DNA of 64,000 nt from Diphasiastrum complanatum. Taxonomy: Eukaryota > Streptophyta > Lycopodiopsida > Lycopodiales > Lycopodiaceae. Positions 1-12,300 of this stretch are shown piece by piece (position 1 is the first letter of the stretch; every line of letters begins with the position of its first letter). The stretch covers positions 66,766,485-66,830,484 of the forward strand of contig CM055100.1 of assembly GCA_029204225.1 (NCBI GenBank), given 5' to 3'. Both the position numbers and the translations under genes were made by a program. The notes under the pieces were generated by a model. The model was given only the letters and a program-made list of their open reading frames with translations. It ran no database searches and was not told where the DNA came from.

Positions 1-1
1 C

Positions 2-3000
2 CATAAGCAATGGGGTATCCCCTCAATAGCCTCAGAAGATGCTGTTGACTTGTTATGGCAAGGCTTTGCTTTTCGCATCAGGATCTTTTACGAAAAAGAT
101 CCTACTCTGTTGAGACAAAATCCTGGTAGACTGAAATTGTGCATAAGCCATTTTATCACAGTAAAGAGTATGGATGGCCAGGGTTGCTTTATTCTTGTAA
201 CCTTCATTGCACAAATTTACTTGCAGGAAAATCATTTTCTGGAAATCAAAATTCAGCTCCATATCTTTTAGAACCCAAGAAAGACCTGCTTCTCAGAAGT
301 GTACATTCAAGCATGCTCTATGGTCTGCAGGGACTCTATCCAGTATATAGTCCGACAGTAAGGTAAGGTTTATATTATATAACAAAGAGCCATGACGAGC
401 TACTTTTCAAGTTTTCATTCATCTAAAACATCGCACCCAAGCATCGAGATTCAAAAGTTTTATTTCAATCAGTTCAAATCAATTTTCCAAATTCCTTTTT
501 TCATTTCAAATTTCGGTTGTCGTCATTATTTTTGGTTCAAAATTCAATATCTCGGTCAAGACTTTTCAAATCTATTTAGAATACAATGATTTTAAATTTA
601 TGGAAACTGGATAAATTGTTCGTGTCGATCCTCGGATGGTCAACCAGGTTTGATTACGAAACTTCTGTTTATTTTCCATCTACACACTTTGAGAGTAAAT
701 TGCACTTGTGATCTTATACAAGATGTCTCTGCTCAATCTATGTTCCGATTCTGAACGTTCTTAAACATAACATTCAAAATCCAAGATAGGAGAAGACTCT
801 CAACTGATTGTTGCAAGGATTCCTGTTATAGAATGGTTTTATTCTCCTTTCTTTTTTGTTCAGATATTCCCTTTCCAACCTCTGTGACAGACTATCCCAT
901 CCCTGAAATCATCCAACCTGCCATTACAAAACACATGCAGTTATGACCTGTCCAAAAAGAGTGAGCAAGTAAATAATCAGGAAAAATAGCTCAAAATGTT
1001 GGAAATTGGAATGTACACATTGAAACCTTACCTTCTTATAGGGAGAATCAGTAGTCCTAGCCAGATTTGTTTAATTGAGCAATTTTTACCTTGGACTATC
1101 ATATAGAACAACCAGTTTTTCTACATGGCCTCCCACCTTTTCTTTTCGGACTGTTTCCGTGTCTAGAAGGTTCTTGAAAGTGCAGGAGACATCATCTTTT
1201 TGATGCTTGATGAATTGGAAACTCAGCTGCTATTGAACATGGTTTTTCTTGCCTTGACACATGCACATGGTGTTGGAAACTGTGGGGTGTTATTTCAGGC
1301 ATTTGAAACTCTTCATTTCGAACATTGAAGACACCTAACCCACAACCGTGCCCCATGCACAAAGAAGATGATGTAAGTGAGGGTGTGGTGGAGCATAATA
1401 TGCTAAGATAAATGATCCTTTTCTCAAATAAGTAAATTTGAATATATTTTAAATGTCAAAGAGAAGTATACATTATTGTCATGCTATCAGCGGGCTGCCT
1501 GTTATAAGCGGGTTTGAGGAGGAAGATACCAAACCATGAATTTGGAAAAAAATTTGCTAGTATATATGATGTGAGATGTCTATGTTAAAGATTTGGTCTC
1601 GAGCTTTGCATAGGGATATGGAAAAAGGAGTGCGATACTTTTTATTCTTCATCAAAAGCAGAGTGCATTTAGCAAATTGGCACTTCTTTTTCCATGGCAC
1701 TCCTCTATATAGCTCAAACATCTTGAGCAGAAGCATGTTGTACTCCTTTTTCCATTTCATCTTTGGAAAGACATTTTGAGTGATATAGAGGCTAGTTATA
1801 ATTGCTATTTTTTTTTTGCTTGATTAAGTTCGATGTCATAAAGTTCTCCTAAATTGCTTTCCAAAGGGATCATCAAAAAAGTTTCAAACAAATATTATAG
1901 AAAGCTAAGATAGTACTCTAGTGTTTGATATGTACTATATGAGATGCCATATGGAATGGCTGTAGATTATACAGAGTGCAAGTCTAGTTTTAGATAGGGT
2001 GTTGGTTCATTTGATTTTTTTGGAAAGCTATATTGTCTAGTCGAAGAGTGAAAGAATCAGTTACATTTGGTTTTATTTCAATTCTAATATGGTAGTACCT
2101 GACTCCCTATCAAGGAATCTTCCCATTATGCTTGTGTTGCATAGATCACATCTGTAGATGATAGTGGTTTACGCAGAAGGTCAAAACAGTTCTAGAACCA
2201 TTGTATTGCCACTTGCCTGTCTTTGAAATAAACTGTGTCCATTTTCCTGAATGCAGACTTGCAAAACGTTGGGTAGCTGCACATTTCTTCTCAGGAGTAC
2301 TTGCTGAAGAAGCTATTGAGTTGTTGGTGGCATACTTGTTCCTAAGGCCATTTCCTCTTTCCCCTCCTGTTTCTCGTATCAGTGGATTACTCAGGTACCT
2401 AGGTGGGCGTTGCATGAATTTTGGAGCAAAAATTTTCTGGCAAGTAGAAGAGAATATTGAATCTATCTTTGAAGCTGCTTCATAACTATATTAACTCTTA
2501 GGGACAACGTCAGTGGGAGGGAAGAGTGAAAATGTTGAACATCAGTGATTCTCACTTTTGGAAGACACGAATATCAAATGCATTACTTGATGTTTCACCA
2601 TCCGGTCTTTCATTTGCCATCTAACCAGCTTGTACACGTGTTTCATCTTTGTAATATGGAATGTCAACAGGTTCTTGCGTCTACTTGCAAACCATGACTG
2701 GGCTCTTGTGCCACTTATAGTTGATGTAAACAGAGATCTTGATGTGAAGCAACAACTAAACATAGTGGTAATGGATTTTTCCTCTGGTTTAGCATTTCTT
2801 GAAAGTGTGAATTGAACTGAAGTTTAGTTTCTGATTATGAGTCCTGTTGGTGTTATATGGTACAGATCAATAAGACTGTTTGTCTTTTTAGTCTCTGTTT
2901 GATGCCTCCAGGCAGGAAACTGGAGCCCGTACATCCCAACCAACTAAAGATGATATTGCTGGGCCTGCTATGTACATAGCCACACCATACGATTTGGAGT

Positions 3001-3312
3001 CCGCAACCTGGACACGAACTTCACCTTCATCTTTGGTGGGTGGTCTTAGTGCTTATTGGTTTATTTAGTCTGTAATACTTTTGTATCCCCAGGAACATGA
3101 GATGTAGTCTCAAAGGTTTCGACTTTTTTGGACTCAAAGCATAGCTAGCTTCTGTTCTTCCTAATCTTCGGCATGGAGGTTGAGTTGCAAAAGTAGGTTT
3201 TGAGTAATTTTCTCATTGTCTTCGATAGGAGTTAAAAAGGATGGTAGCGTATGCAAAAAGCTCCGCAGAACTGCTCAATGGTAATATCACTGCAGATGCC
3301 AACAGATGGCAG
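2..3312 (+). CDS. NOL6: Nrap/NOL6 gene, upstream exon block (six exons)
   Basis: Six exons with small or moderate introns of 101, 1894, 276, 124 and 193 bp. Donors are GTAGAC, GTAAGG, GTACCT, GTAATG and GTGGGT; acceptors are TTGCAG, ATGCAG, CAACAG, TTTTAG and CGATAG. The split glycine codon at 125/227, the split arginine at 362/2257 and the split arginine at 2394/2671 all restore family residues. Exon 6 ends WQ before donor GTACAT at 3313, where the giant intron begins. Confidence 0.88.
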
Positions 3313-6300
3313 GTACATAGTTTTCTAATTGAAAATGAAAGGCATAATGTTTTGTTTGAAGAGTGAGGCTCAGCTGTCATCTCTTATCTACTCCGAGCAC
3401 TGGTATTCTTCCAGTTTAGTCTAAGCCATAGTTCCATATCGTTCAAAATGGGTTTGTTCAAATTTTGCGATGCTGTACTGTACGCTTTTTGCATGCAAGG
3501 TGGAAAGATCTCACATTCTTTTTTTAAAGATTTTTAAGTGAAAAACATACGTGTACATATCTACTTGTTTTGTACTTGGGAAATCATTTTTCCCTTAAGT
3601 ACCAAATGATATGTGTGCCCAAGATATCTTGGAAGGGGCTATGGTCTAAGCATCAGCTAAGAGTTGCCATCAAAACAAATCTCTGCATTTAATGTGTTTT
3701 GAGATATATTCTCAATGCATCCTTTCAGCTAGTTTGGTTATAGATATAGCCTGGTACATAATACGTCAAAATCTAAGATCCAAACTTATCCTAAACATAG
3801 ATCTAGGCACAATAAAAGATGCACAAAAATCAATCTTACACAATTCTACACATAGAATGGACAATTTGATCAAGATCTACTCAACATAACTCAATCGAAA
3901 GCAAATCAAAATATGAATTGATTTGAAGTAATTCTTTGTAAATAGGCCGTACAACAGCAAAATATCATTTATTACCACTCTCCAATAGAGATTGATCAAG
4001 CTTACAACATGTATTCTACTCACAAGTAGAGGAGAACCACAAATACTAAAGCATCCAAAATGGAAATACTTCTTAATAAACCTATTTCCAGCGTAGACCC
4101 TTGTAGCGGTGAATGAAGACTCTCTCCTCCAAATGGATGAGTTAGCCAACCTTATCAACAACTAGCCCTAAAACAGTCATATTGGCCAAAATTGCCAAAC
4201 TAAAGCACAAAATAAACTTTTAATGTCTAAGTAACCAAATAAACTTGGACCCAACCAAAAAATAGTCATGTGTATTGGTTTTACACGTGTGAATCAACCA
4301 TGTACACTTTATTTGCATATTTGGCCTCATATAGACCCATATTGCCAAACTATGTAGAAATGTAGAAAACTAGTTGACAAATTTTCACACTCCCTCTTCA
4401 ACTAGTTTTAGCATAGATTTAGAACATAAACCAAGATGTGTTCTATGCTTAATGAACAAGTCTTTTCCCTACGATTTGGTGAAGATATCAGCCACATATT
4501 CCCTTGAAGAAACATGTTGCCCTCACAAAGTGATGTGCAACCTCAATGAGCTTGCTCCTTGTGAGCCTTGATGGTTTTTGCCTTTGCCTTGATGTCCTCC
4601 TTGGGTTTTGACTTGTAGATGCCTCTCCATCACCATCATCCAAAGAACCATCTACATCATCAAGAATATTAGATCCATCCACAACACCACCATCAACATG
4701 AACCTTTGGAACATTCCCTTCCCTACTTATGACCACTTTCTTAGTTGAAGGAATGTAAACTTTGTGTGCTTTGCTTACCTCTCTATATCGAACAAAAATG
4801 CCCTTCTTTGAAGAAAGATCTTTTTTAGTCCTATCGTCAAGTGTAATGTTGGCATACCAAGTGAATCCAAAGATTTTGAAGAACTTGACACTCAGCCTCA
4901 TACCCTTCAAAAGGTGTCTTACCATCCAATGGTGCACTTGGCCACCTATTGCAAAGATAGTTTGCACATGTCAAGGCTTCACCCCAAAAGGATTTAGGAA
5001 GATTGGCTTTTAACCTCATAGCTTTGGCACCTTCACACAAAGTTCGATTCTTCCTCTCGGCCATTCTATTTTGTTATGGAGTCGTTGGGCTTGATAGCTC
5101 CCTCTTGATCCCATGGGCATCACAAAACTGCTTGAATTTGGTTGAAATGTACTCACCACCATTATCACTCCTCAAGCACTTGATCTTGGTGTTGAATTGG
5201 TTCTCCCTTGCATTCTTGAACATCACAAAAACGTCAAACACCTCATCTTTGCTCTTTAGAAGATATATACCCAAGTAAATTCACTAAAGTCATCGATAAA
5301 TGTGATACATTTTAGCACCACCATTGCTAATTGTACTCATACTATGTATGTCCGAATGTACAAGTTGAAAGGGCTTACTAGATCTTGAGGTAGATCTATT
5401 TTAAGGTAGTCTATGTGAATTAGATAAAGCACAATGGTCACACACATGATTGATACTTGTAAGAGATTTAGGAAGACCAATGACTACTTCTCTTTTTGCC
5501 ATCATTTCCAAAGCCTTGAAGTTGGGATTCCCCATCCTCTTATGCGAAACCTCTTGACTTGTCAATTGCCCCCTTGCCACAAATCCATCTTGGTTAGCAA
5601 CAACACAAGCATCAAGTTTGAACAATCTACCTTGCCTTTTCCCTCTTGCAATCAAGACTCCTTTGTTTTTGATCAAGCAAGCATTTCAACAAATTCCACC
5701 TCTAGACCCTTGTCAAGCATTTGACTTACACTAAGAAGATTCTTAGTTATTGATGGTATGAAAACATTGACATTCCTATTTGTGATAATTGAAATTGGAA
5801 TTGTACCAATGCCCTTGATGGCACACTCACTAGCATTTGCTATGTAGATGACTTTCTTCTTACCTTCAAAAGTCATTAGAGAAGAGAAATACTCTTTATG
5901 ACTTGTCATATGAGAACTAGCACCACTATCAATTCACCATGGATCGATATCACCTTCACTTGACAAGAAATTTGAAGACATCACAAAGGAATCATCATTT
6001 TGTTCAACATCATCATCATCTAGAGTTAGATTCTTTGCTTCTCTTTTTGATCTCTCTTTTTCTTGTAACATTCACTAGCAAAGTGTCCTTTCATTCCACA
6101 ATAAAAACACTTAAGCTTAGACTTGTCCTTCTTACGACCAAAAGAGGATGTCTCACCTTGATCCAAGTTCCCTTGCTTCTTGAATCTCTTACCTTTGCTC
6201 TGGCCTTTGCCTTTGCCCTTATTACAATCAATCCTATTGAATCAACAAGAAACTATATGCAAAACATCCAAAATGGAAATACTTTATAGTAAACCTATTT

Positions 6301-9300
6301 CCAGCGTAGACCTTGCTATTTATAGTAGTGAATGAAGACTCTCTTTCCTCCAAATGGATGAGTTTAGCCAACCTTATCAACAACTAGCCTTATTGGCCAA
6401 AATTGCCAAGCTAAAGCTAAAAATGAACTTTTAATAAGTAACCAAATAAACTTGGACCCAACCTAAAAATAGTCATTTGTACTGGTCTTACACGTGTGAA
6501 TCAATCATGTACACTTTATTTGCATATTTGGCCTCATATAGACCCAAATTGCCAAACTATGTAGAAATGTAGAAAACTAGTTGACAAATTTTGACATAAA
6601 CTTCCTAGGGTAGGCAGTGCTACGTTCCTGACTAACTAGGGGTATTGTAGCTGACAGTTGCTGACTCCCACTCTTACTCATTTATGTCCACAACTATCCA
6701 CCAACTGTTCTTGATTTAGCTCCAACTCTGATCATAGTTCAGATTAAATTGGTATCAGCATATTCTGCACTTCCACTGTGCTGATAGTGGAGCAGCTTAA
6801 GCAATCAAATGGTGAGGAAGATAGAATGGTGGAGACATATGTATTATACAACTCTCCACCACCCTGCAATTAATGCAGGACTGTGACCGAACTGTTAGTC
6901 ACAGTGCAGAATAAGCTGATCCCTTAGATTGATCCTGAGTTGACCCAAGTTCCACTCCAGTTAGTATCTAGTCAGGGACATAATAGGGACCTTCCCTCCT
7001 TCATTGAATTTATTAGTAGCCATAGTTCCCAGGTGATTCGAATTGAGGAGACTCAAAACATTATTTTTTTTTCTGAAGTTTGGATCAAGCTCCTGCCAAC
7101 TGATTTGAAAAACCAAAAAAATTTCAGAGCTTTTAAAAAAGTTGTAAAGAAGGGTGAGGGGCCTTTTCAAATTTTCAATTTTTTTTTCGATGGATGAAAA
7201 TTAAGGTTCAAATTCTGAATCAATTCGAGGCCTAAAGAATCATGATTTTTTGAAACTATGCGATATAGAAGATTCTGTATATTAATGCCTGAAAAATGTG
7301 GTGACATATAGCCTCAGTTGCAGCGGATCGCGATCCGGAAGGAGCGCATTCCGGATCGCTGGCGTTCCAGGACCAGAAACGCGGTCCCGGAACGCAAAAA
7401 AAATTTGAAATTTTTTTATGTGGGCCGCGAGCAGGCAGCCCGCGGCCCACATAAATTTTTTTGCATTTTCAGAGTTGGAGAGCGAGAAAGAGCAAGGATG
7501 AGGAGGTGATCGTGGATTGTGGGCAGCGTGGGGCATCGATCTGTGCGTGATCAGGACGGTGGAAGCGACGAGGTGGCGGCGTTTGTCTTCAAAACGATTT
7601 TAGGTAAGTTTTGACTTCAAACCTTGGTAGCTCATAGAATGAGCTGTAGGCAATGTAATGAACTGGTTTTTGGTTTCAAATCATCTGTATTGAACCCCAC
7701 AGAGATGCTCATGCTATTAGTTTTTCCCATTTTTGCTTGTATCAAAAGATATGAATCTCATGCCCCTTTTCCATGTGTTTTTGACTCTTTTTGCAAAGTA
7801 GCTCATAATCATCTGATTGAGGTGCAATTTTAGGCCAAACTGTGTTTCGTCATGCCCTCAAACATGCCTGTGCTGTTAGTTTTGGTTTTTATCGCTTCTA
7901 GATAATGTTTTCGGTTAGGGCCCAAACCACATGCATTTTAGGGTTTAGGGTTGAATGCGAACAATCCGATTGTTGTTGCTACCAACAGAATACTGACATG
8001 TGATTGTTTGCTTCCTCTTTTGCAGGTCTGATACATTGGCTGAGTCACACGATCTGATACATTGACAGATTCACACGATGCCGGTCCTTGGTAGAGGGAT
8101 TTGGTCAGAGGTAGAGTTGACAGTGGGGGATGTGGCTACGCACCAGGGATCTGGTGCCCGCAGATGGAGATGCCTGCATTGTGGCGGCATCTTTACTGGT
8201 TCTCTTACCAGGGTTAGGGCCCATTTGCTACGACTCACCAGGCCAGATGGGCGGGGGATGGACATATCCACTTGCCCTCGCATATCAGATGCAGAGGTGT
8301 AGAGATTGATGGACACATACGGGCGTGACGGTGCATCTCTTGAGCCTTTGAGACCATCTCACAGTGTTGTTCGTGGGTCAGTGGCAGGAGCAGGGACTAG
8401 AGCAGGTTCGGGACATGGCAGAGGTGCAGGGTTCAGAGCAGATGCAAAGGCAGGGCCTAGTCACATGGGGGGAGATATTCCTAGAGCATCCAGCACACAT
8501 GCAGAGGCAGGGCCTAGTCACGTGGGGGGGGGGGATGTTCGTAGAGCATCCAGCACACATGCACCCTCTCGTCCAGTTGTTCCTTCAGCCGCAGGTCCAT
8601 CTCGTCCAGCGTCGTCATCAGCTGCTGACGCACCATTTACAGAGTCAGATCATGCCACAGAGGGCCGCAGCGATGCAGCAGGCGATGCTCCACAGTCAGA
8701 CACACCTTCAGCACGCCCATCTGTTGTTTCTGGTGGGCGTTCTAGACCAGGAGAGTCCTCTGTGCAGCAGAGAGCGGTTAGGGCTAGGCAACAGACATTT
8801 GACCGAGGTGCATGGCAGAGACATCATCATGCCCTATGTACCCGACGGATTGGCCAGCTGTTCTATGAGTGTGGCATTCCTTTTGCTGTTGCAGACACTT
8901 GGATCTTTAGAGACACTTGCCTTCAGATAGCATCAGCTAATTCATCATGGAGGCCTCCGAGGAGAGAGACATTGCGCACGACCATGCTACGATAGGAGGA
9001 GGAGACCATCACACGGGAGCTGAGCTCCATTCGCACAGCGTGGCAGACGTAAGAATTTTTTGCTACTCTTTACCACTTCATTTGTTTCAATCTAGAAATT
9101 ACCACAGTGTTTGCAAGTGCACGTCTAAGAAATGTTGTATTTTTGCAGCTATGGATGCTCGATATTGAGCGATGGATGTACTGACTCGTCGGCGATCTGT
9201 CGTCAATATCCTAGTGTCTTGCCCACTTGGCACAGTCTTCCTACAAGGGGTGGATGCTACTCGAGCTGGTGGAGCCATCACGGCCGAGTTCATCTATGAG

Positions 9301-12300
9301 GCAGTGATCTTTGTAGTGCAGGAGATTGGGGCAGAGCATGTGGTTCAAGTCGTTACAGACAACTGCTCGAACTGCAGATCGATGGGAGAGATGGTGATGA
9401 GGGAGCACCCGAGTATTGTGTGGACCCCGTGCGCTGCACATTGCATTGACCTTCTCATTTAGGACATGGTTGCACTTCCATGGATTCGTGAGGTACAATT
9501 TTCGTCACTTTGTAAAGCATTTTGCACCTGTCAATTATTCCAGGCCCCTAACCTCTTTTAGCTCCTAACAGTTTTTTGTTTAATGTTTGTCTTGCAGCTC
9601 ACCTCCCAGGCCATGCGCATAGTGAAGTTCGTCACCAGAAAGAGGCGCGTGCTGGCATTGTTCCGTACATTCTCTCGGCTGGACCTGAAGAAGCCAGCAC
9701 CGACTTGCTTTGCCTTCTTTTTCCTGGTTCTCGAGCGATTGTGCATCTTGCGAGATCATTTGCGGAGGATGGTATCCAGTGAGGCATTTGATGAGTTCAG
9801 GAACTGCACGACAGAGGCAGTGTTCTTCCAGGCCATAGTCTTTGCAGAGGACTTCTGGACACGTGCGAGTGAGATTGTAGAGGTTCTTCGACCTGTCTTC
9901 TATGTGTTGCGCCTAGTAGACCGAGAGGGGTGCACTCTCGGTCTCATATACGAGTTCATGGACCACATCGGCAAGGCGCTTCTTAGATGTGGCGTGGAGG
10001 AGGATAGTGTTACGAGCTCGTAACTAGTGCCGAACCCTAGAGAACACAGATAGGTCAGATACCACAGTCAGGGTCGTGTCCAGCGTACATGACCAACAGG
10101 GCAAGACAGTGTGAGTAGTGTGCCCCAGCACGGTCCATAGCCATGGCGGGCCTAACACAGCCTAGGGACCCTGTCAGCAGGATAGGGCCCCCAGTTGGGT
10201 CCCGACGTGCAGTCGGCCACGTCAGTGCCACGTGGCCGACACTTGGCAGTAGCATGCTACCAGTCCTCACACTGGGCTAGGAGGGGCTTACTCTATATCA
10301 GGGAGTAGGCAAGGTTGGGTGGATCAGTTAGTGTTTGCCCTACTGTGGTGTTAGGATCTATTACACTGGTATCAGAGCCATCTCCATCCTAGGGAGTTCA
10401 GGACAGCAGTAGAGAAAGCTATCAGAAGATAGGAAAGATTTCTCAGTTTCTCAGGAAAGAATTGAGGAGGAAAATCGCTGTAGGAACAGCTTTCAAATCC
10501 TTGAAATTTGCTGGGAATTTACAGTTGTTTGAGGCACAATCCCTTGTAGAAGTTCAGCGCTGAAAAATCAGGGATTTACCCTTGATTTTTATGTATCAGT
10601 TGTGGATTTTTGAGCACATTTTAAATAGAAAACGTGGAGCAGGTCCAGCGCTGCCAAATTGGGTGGAAACTTCGAATTTGGAGTGAAATTTTCTGGAATT
10701 TGGAGCGGATCTGAGACAGAATCGTGGGTGCAGGTCCAGCGCTGAAGGTCTTTGGCAGGAACCACAAGTTTGCAACTGTTTTGGGTCCTAAAACGGGAAT
10801 TTTGGAGCAAAAAGTATACACCTCAGACAGCGAGGGAAGGGGCCAAGACAATCAGAAGTTGTTTCTTTTTCTTGGTACCTTGATCTCTGATTTTTCCGGA
10901 CAGCAGATCTGAAAGCAGTGGAGGAAGAGCTGAAAGAGCTTTTCTTGATTCTTTCTTTGGAAGTACAGTCCTCAGAAACAGCTAAGTCATCTTTCCTTTC
11001 CCTTGTACAGTTGTAAATTAGTCTTTTAGACTTTTTTCTTTCAGAAGTTAAGGTAGCTCTCTTTCAGTTTCGAAGATGACCACTCCTCAGGGACCTGATC
11101 AACCCCAGGAGAGAGGCTTCGACGAACTTGAAACAGAAGCCTTGGCTTACAGAAAAGGGAAGGAACCCATGGAAGTAGAAGAACAGGAACAGTTCGCCGA
11201 AGAACTCGACGAACTGGTTACCAAGGAGCAGTTCCTCCAATTGGTAACAGAAGTGGATGAACTGAAGCTGGCATTAGCCAATTTCAAGTCCAGTGTGGAC
11301 GACTCGTTCGCTGAACTCAAAAACTTGATTTTGAGCTCCGCGAAAGGAAGCCTTCCCTCCACTTCTCAGTTATCCCCTTCTCCACTTCCATCAGTTTCGG
11401 GTGAGACTTTACGGTCTCACCCCAGTTTTTTAAAGATTTAAAGCCTCCTACTTTTAATGGGGAAGAGAAGGATAGAAATGCAGATATTCTACAAACCTTC
11501 CTCAGCAAATGGAAGAACATTCATGCTCTTAAACAGACCCCTGACCATTTGCAAGCAATTGAGGCCAGTCTTTCTTTAGGGCCTATGGCCTATAAGTGGT
11601 GGTTAAATCTCCAGGAGACTAGGCAGACTCCCCGGTCATGGAAAGCTTTTGAAGAAGCTTTCCTAAGAGAATTTCTACCAGAGAATGAACTTGATAGAGC
11701 CTGGGAAGCCTGGGAAAGAACAGTAATGGACAAGTCCCTCATCCAATATATCTCGCAGTATCGAGAGGCAATTTTAAAGATTAAAAATATGGATGACTAT
11801 CAAAAAATCAGGGGATTTGTCCGTGGCCTCAAAGATGAATATAAAGTAGAGGTCCAGAGAAACTCGCCTACTACCCTTGAGCAAGCTCTCAGATATGCTC
11901 AAATCTATGATGATTCAGTGGGTAGGAAGAGAGCGAGACAACAACCACTTTCTGAGCAGCTTCCTCAGAAAGACTTTCAATTTAAAAAGAAATTTTTAAA
12001 AAGAAAGAAAGAAGATAAATTTAAAGGTGAAGCTCCTCAGAAACGCCCTTCACTCATACAGCCCTTAAAACCAGATGATTTTGAGAAAGCCAAACAAGAA
12101 CGTTTGTGCTTTGTGTGTATGGGCAAGGGACACACAGTCAGACAGTGTCCCAAGGGGCCTTTCACTAAAAAAGATAAGAAAGATAAAAAACAAGTTCATC
12201 TTGTTCAGACTGTATGTTTCCCCAGTGACTCGGCAGCTTCCGAGATCAAAGTGTATCATGAAGATCATGAACACTGTTGCCAGCTGACCTCTGCAATGCT

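Larger units (their letters stand above)
4050..6596 (-). mobile_element. Ty1/copia retrotransposon, internally deleted, minus strand, in Nrap intron
   Basis: Reading right to left: LTR segment 6596-6265; gag zinc knuckle [14 protein letters not shown] near 6120-6060; protease/GAG-pre-integrase with [12 protein letters not shown] near 5730; integrase with [12 protein letters not shown] near 5150-5180 and a MAERKNR motif near 5060; a post-integrase linker with [14 protein letters not shown] near 4590; then [12 protein letters not shown], which belongs to the extreme C-terminus of copia RNase H. The whole RT and most of RNase H are missing between the linker and this tail. Stops and frame changes show it is dead. 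The left LTR copy ends at 4389 next to a purine tract (rc of CTCCCTCTTC). Its outer left end cannot be fixed because the right copy is truncated. Confidence 0.8.

Noticed and set aside
1742-1760. A miR482-type microRNA in the intron fold-back
   Set aside because: The CTCCTTTTTCCAT word only loosely resembles that family and no precursor pairing fits the expected positions.
1557-1779. Overlapping 67-codon open frames on both strands
   Set aside because: Both fall in an Nrap intron and reflect the inverted-repeat structure; no coding motif.
6597-6601. TAAAC as the target duplication of the intronic copia
   Set aside because: TAAAC also occurs near 3789, but it is not followed by a TG LTR end there, and the left LTR boundary is unknown.
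10055-10270. 71-codon minus-strand open frame, repeated identically at 15920-16135
   Set aside because: It lies wholly inside the LTRs and is duplicated because the LTRs are; no evidence of coding.
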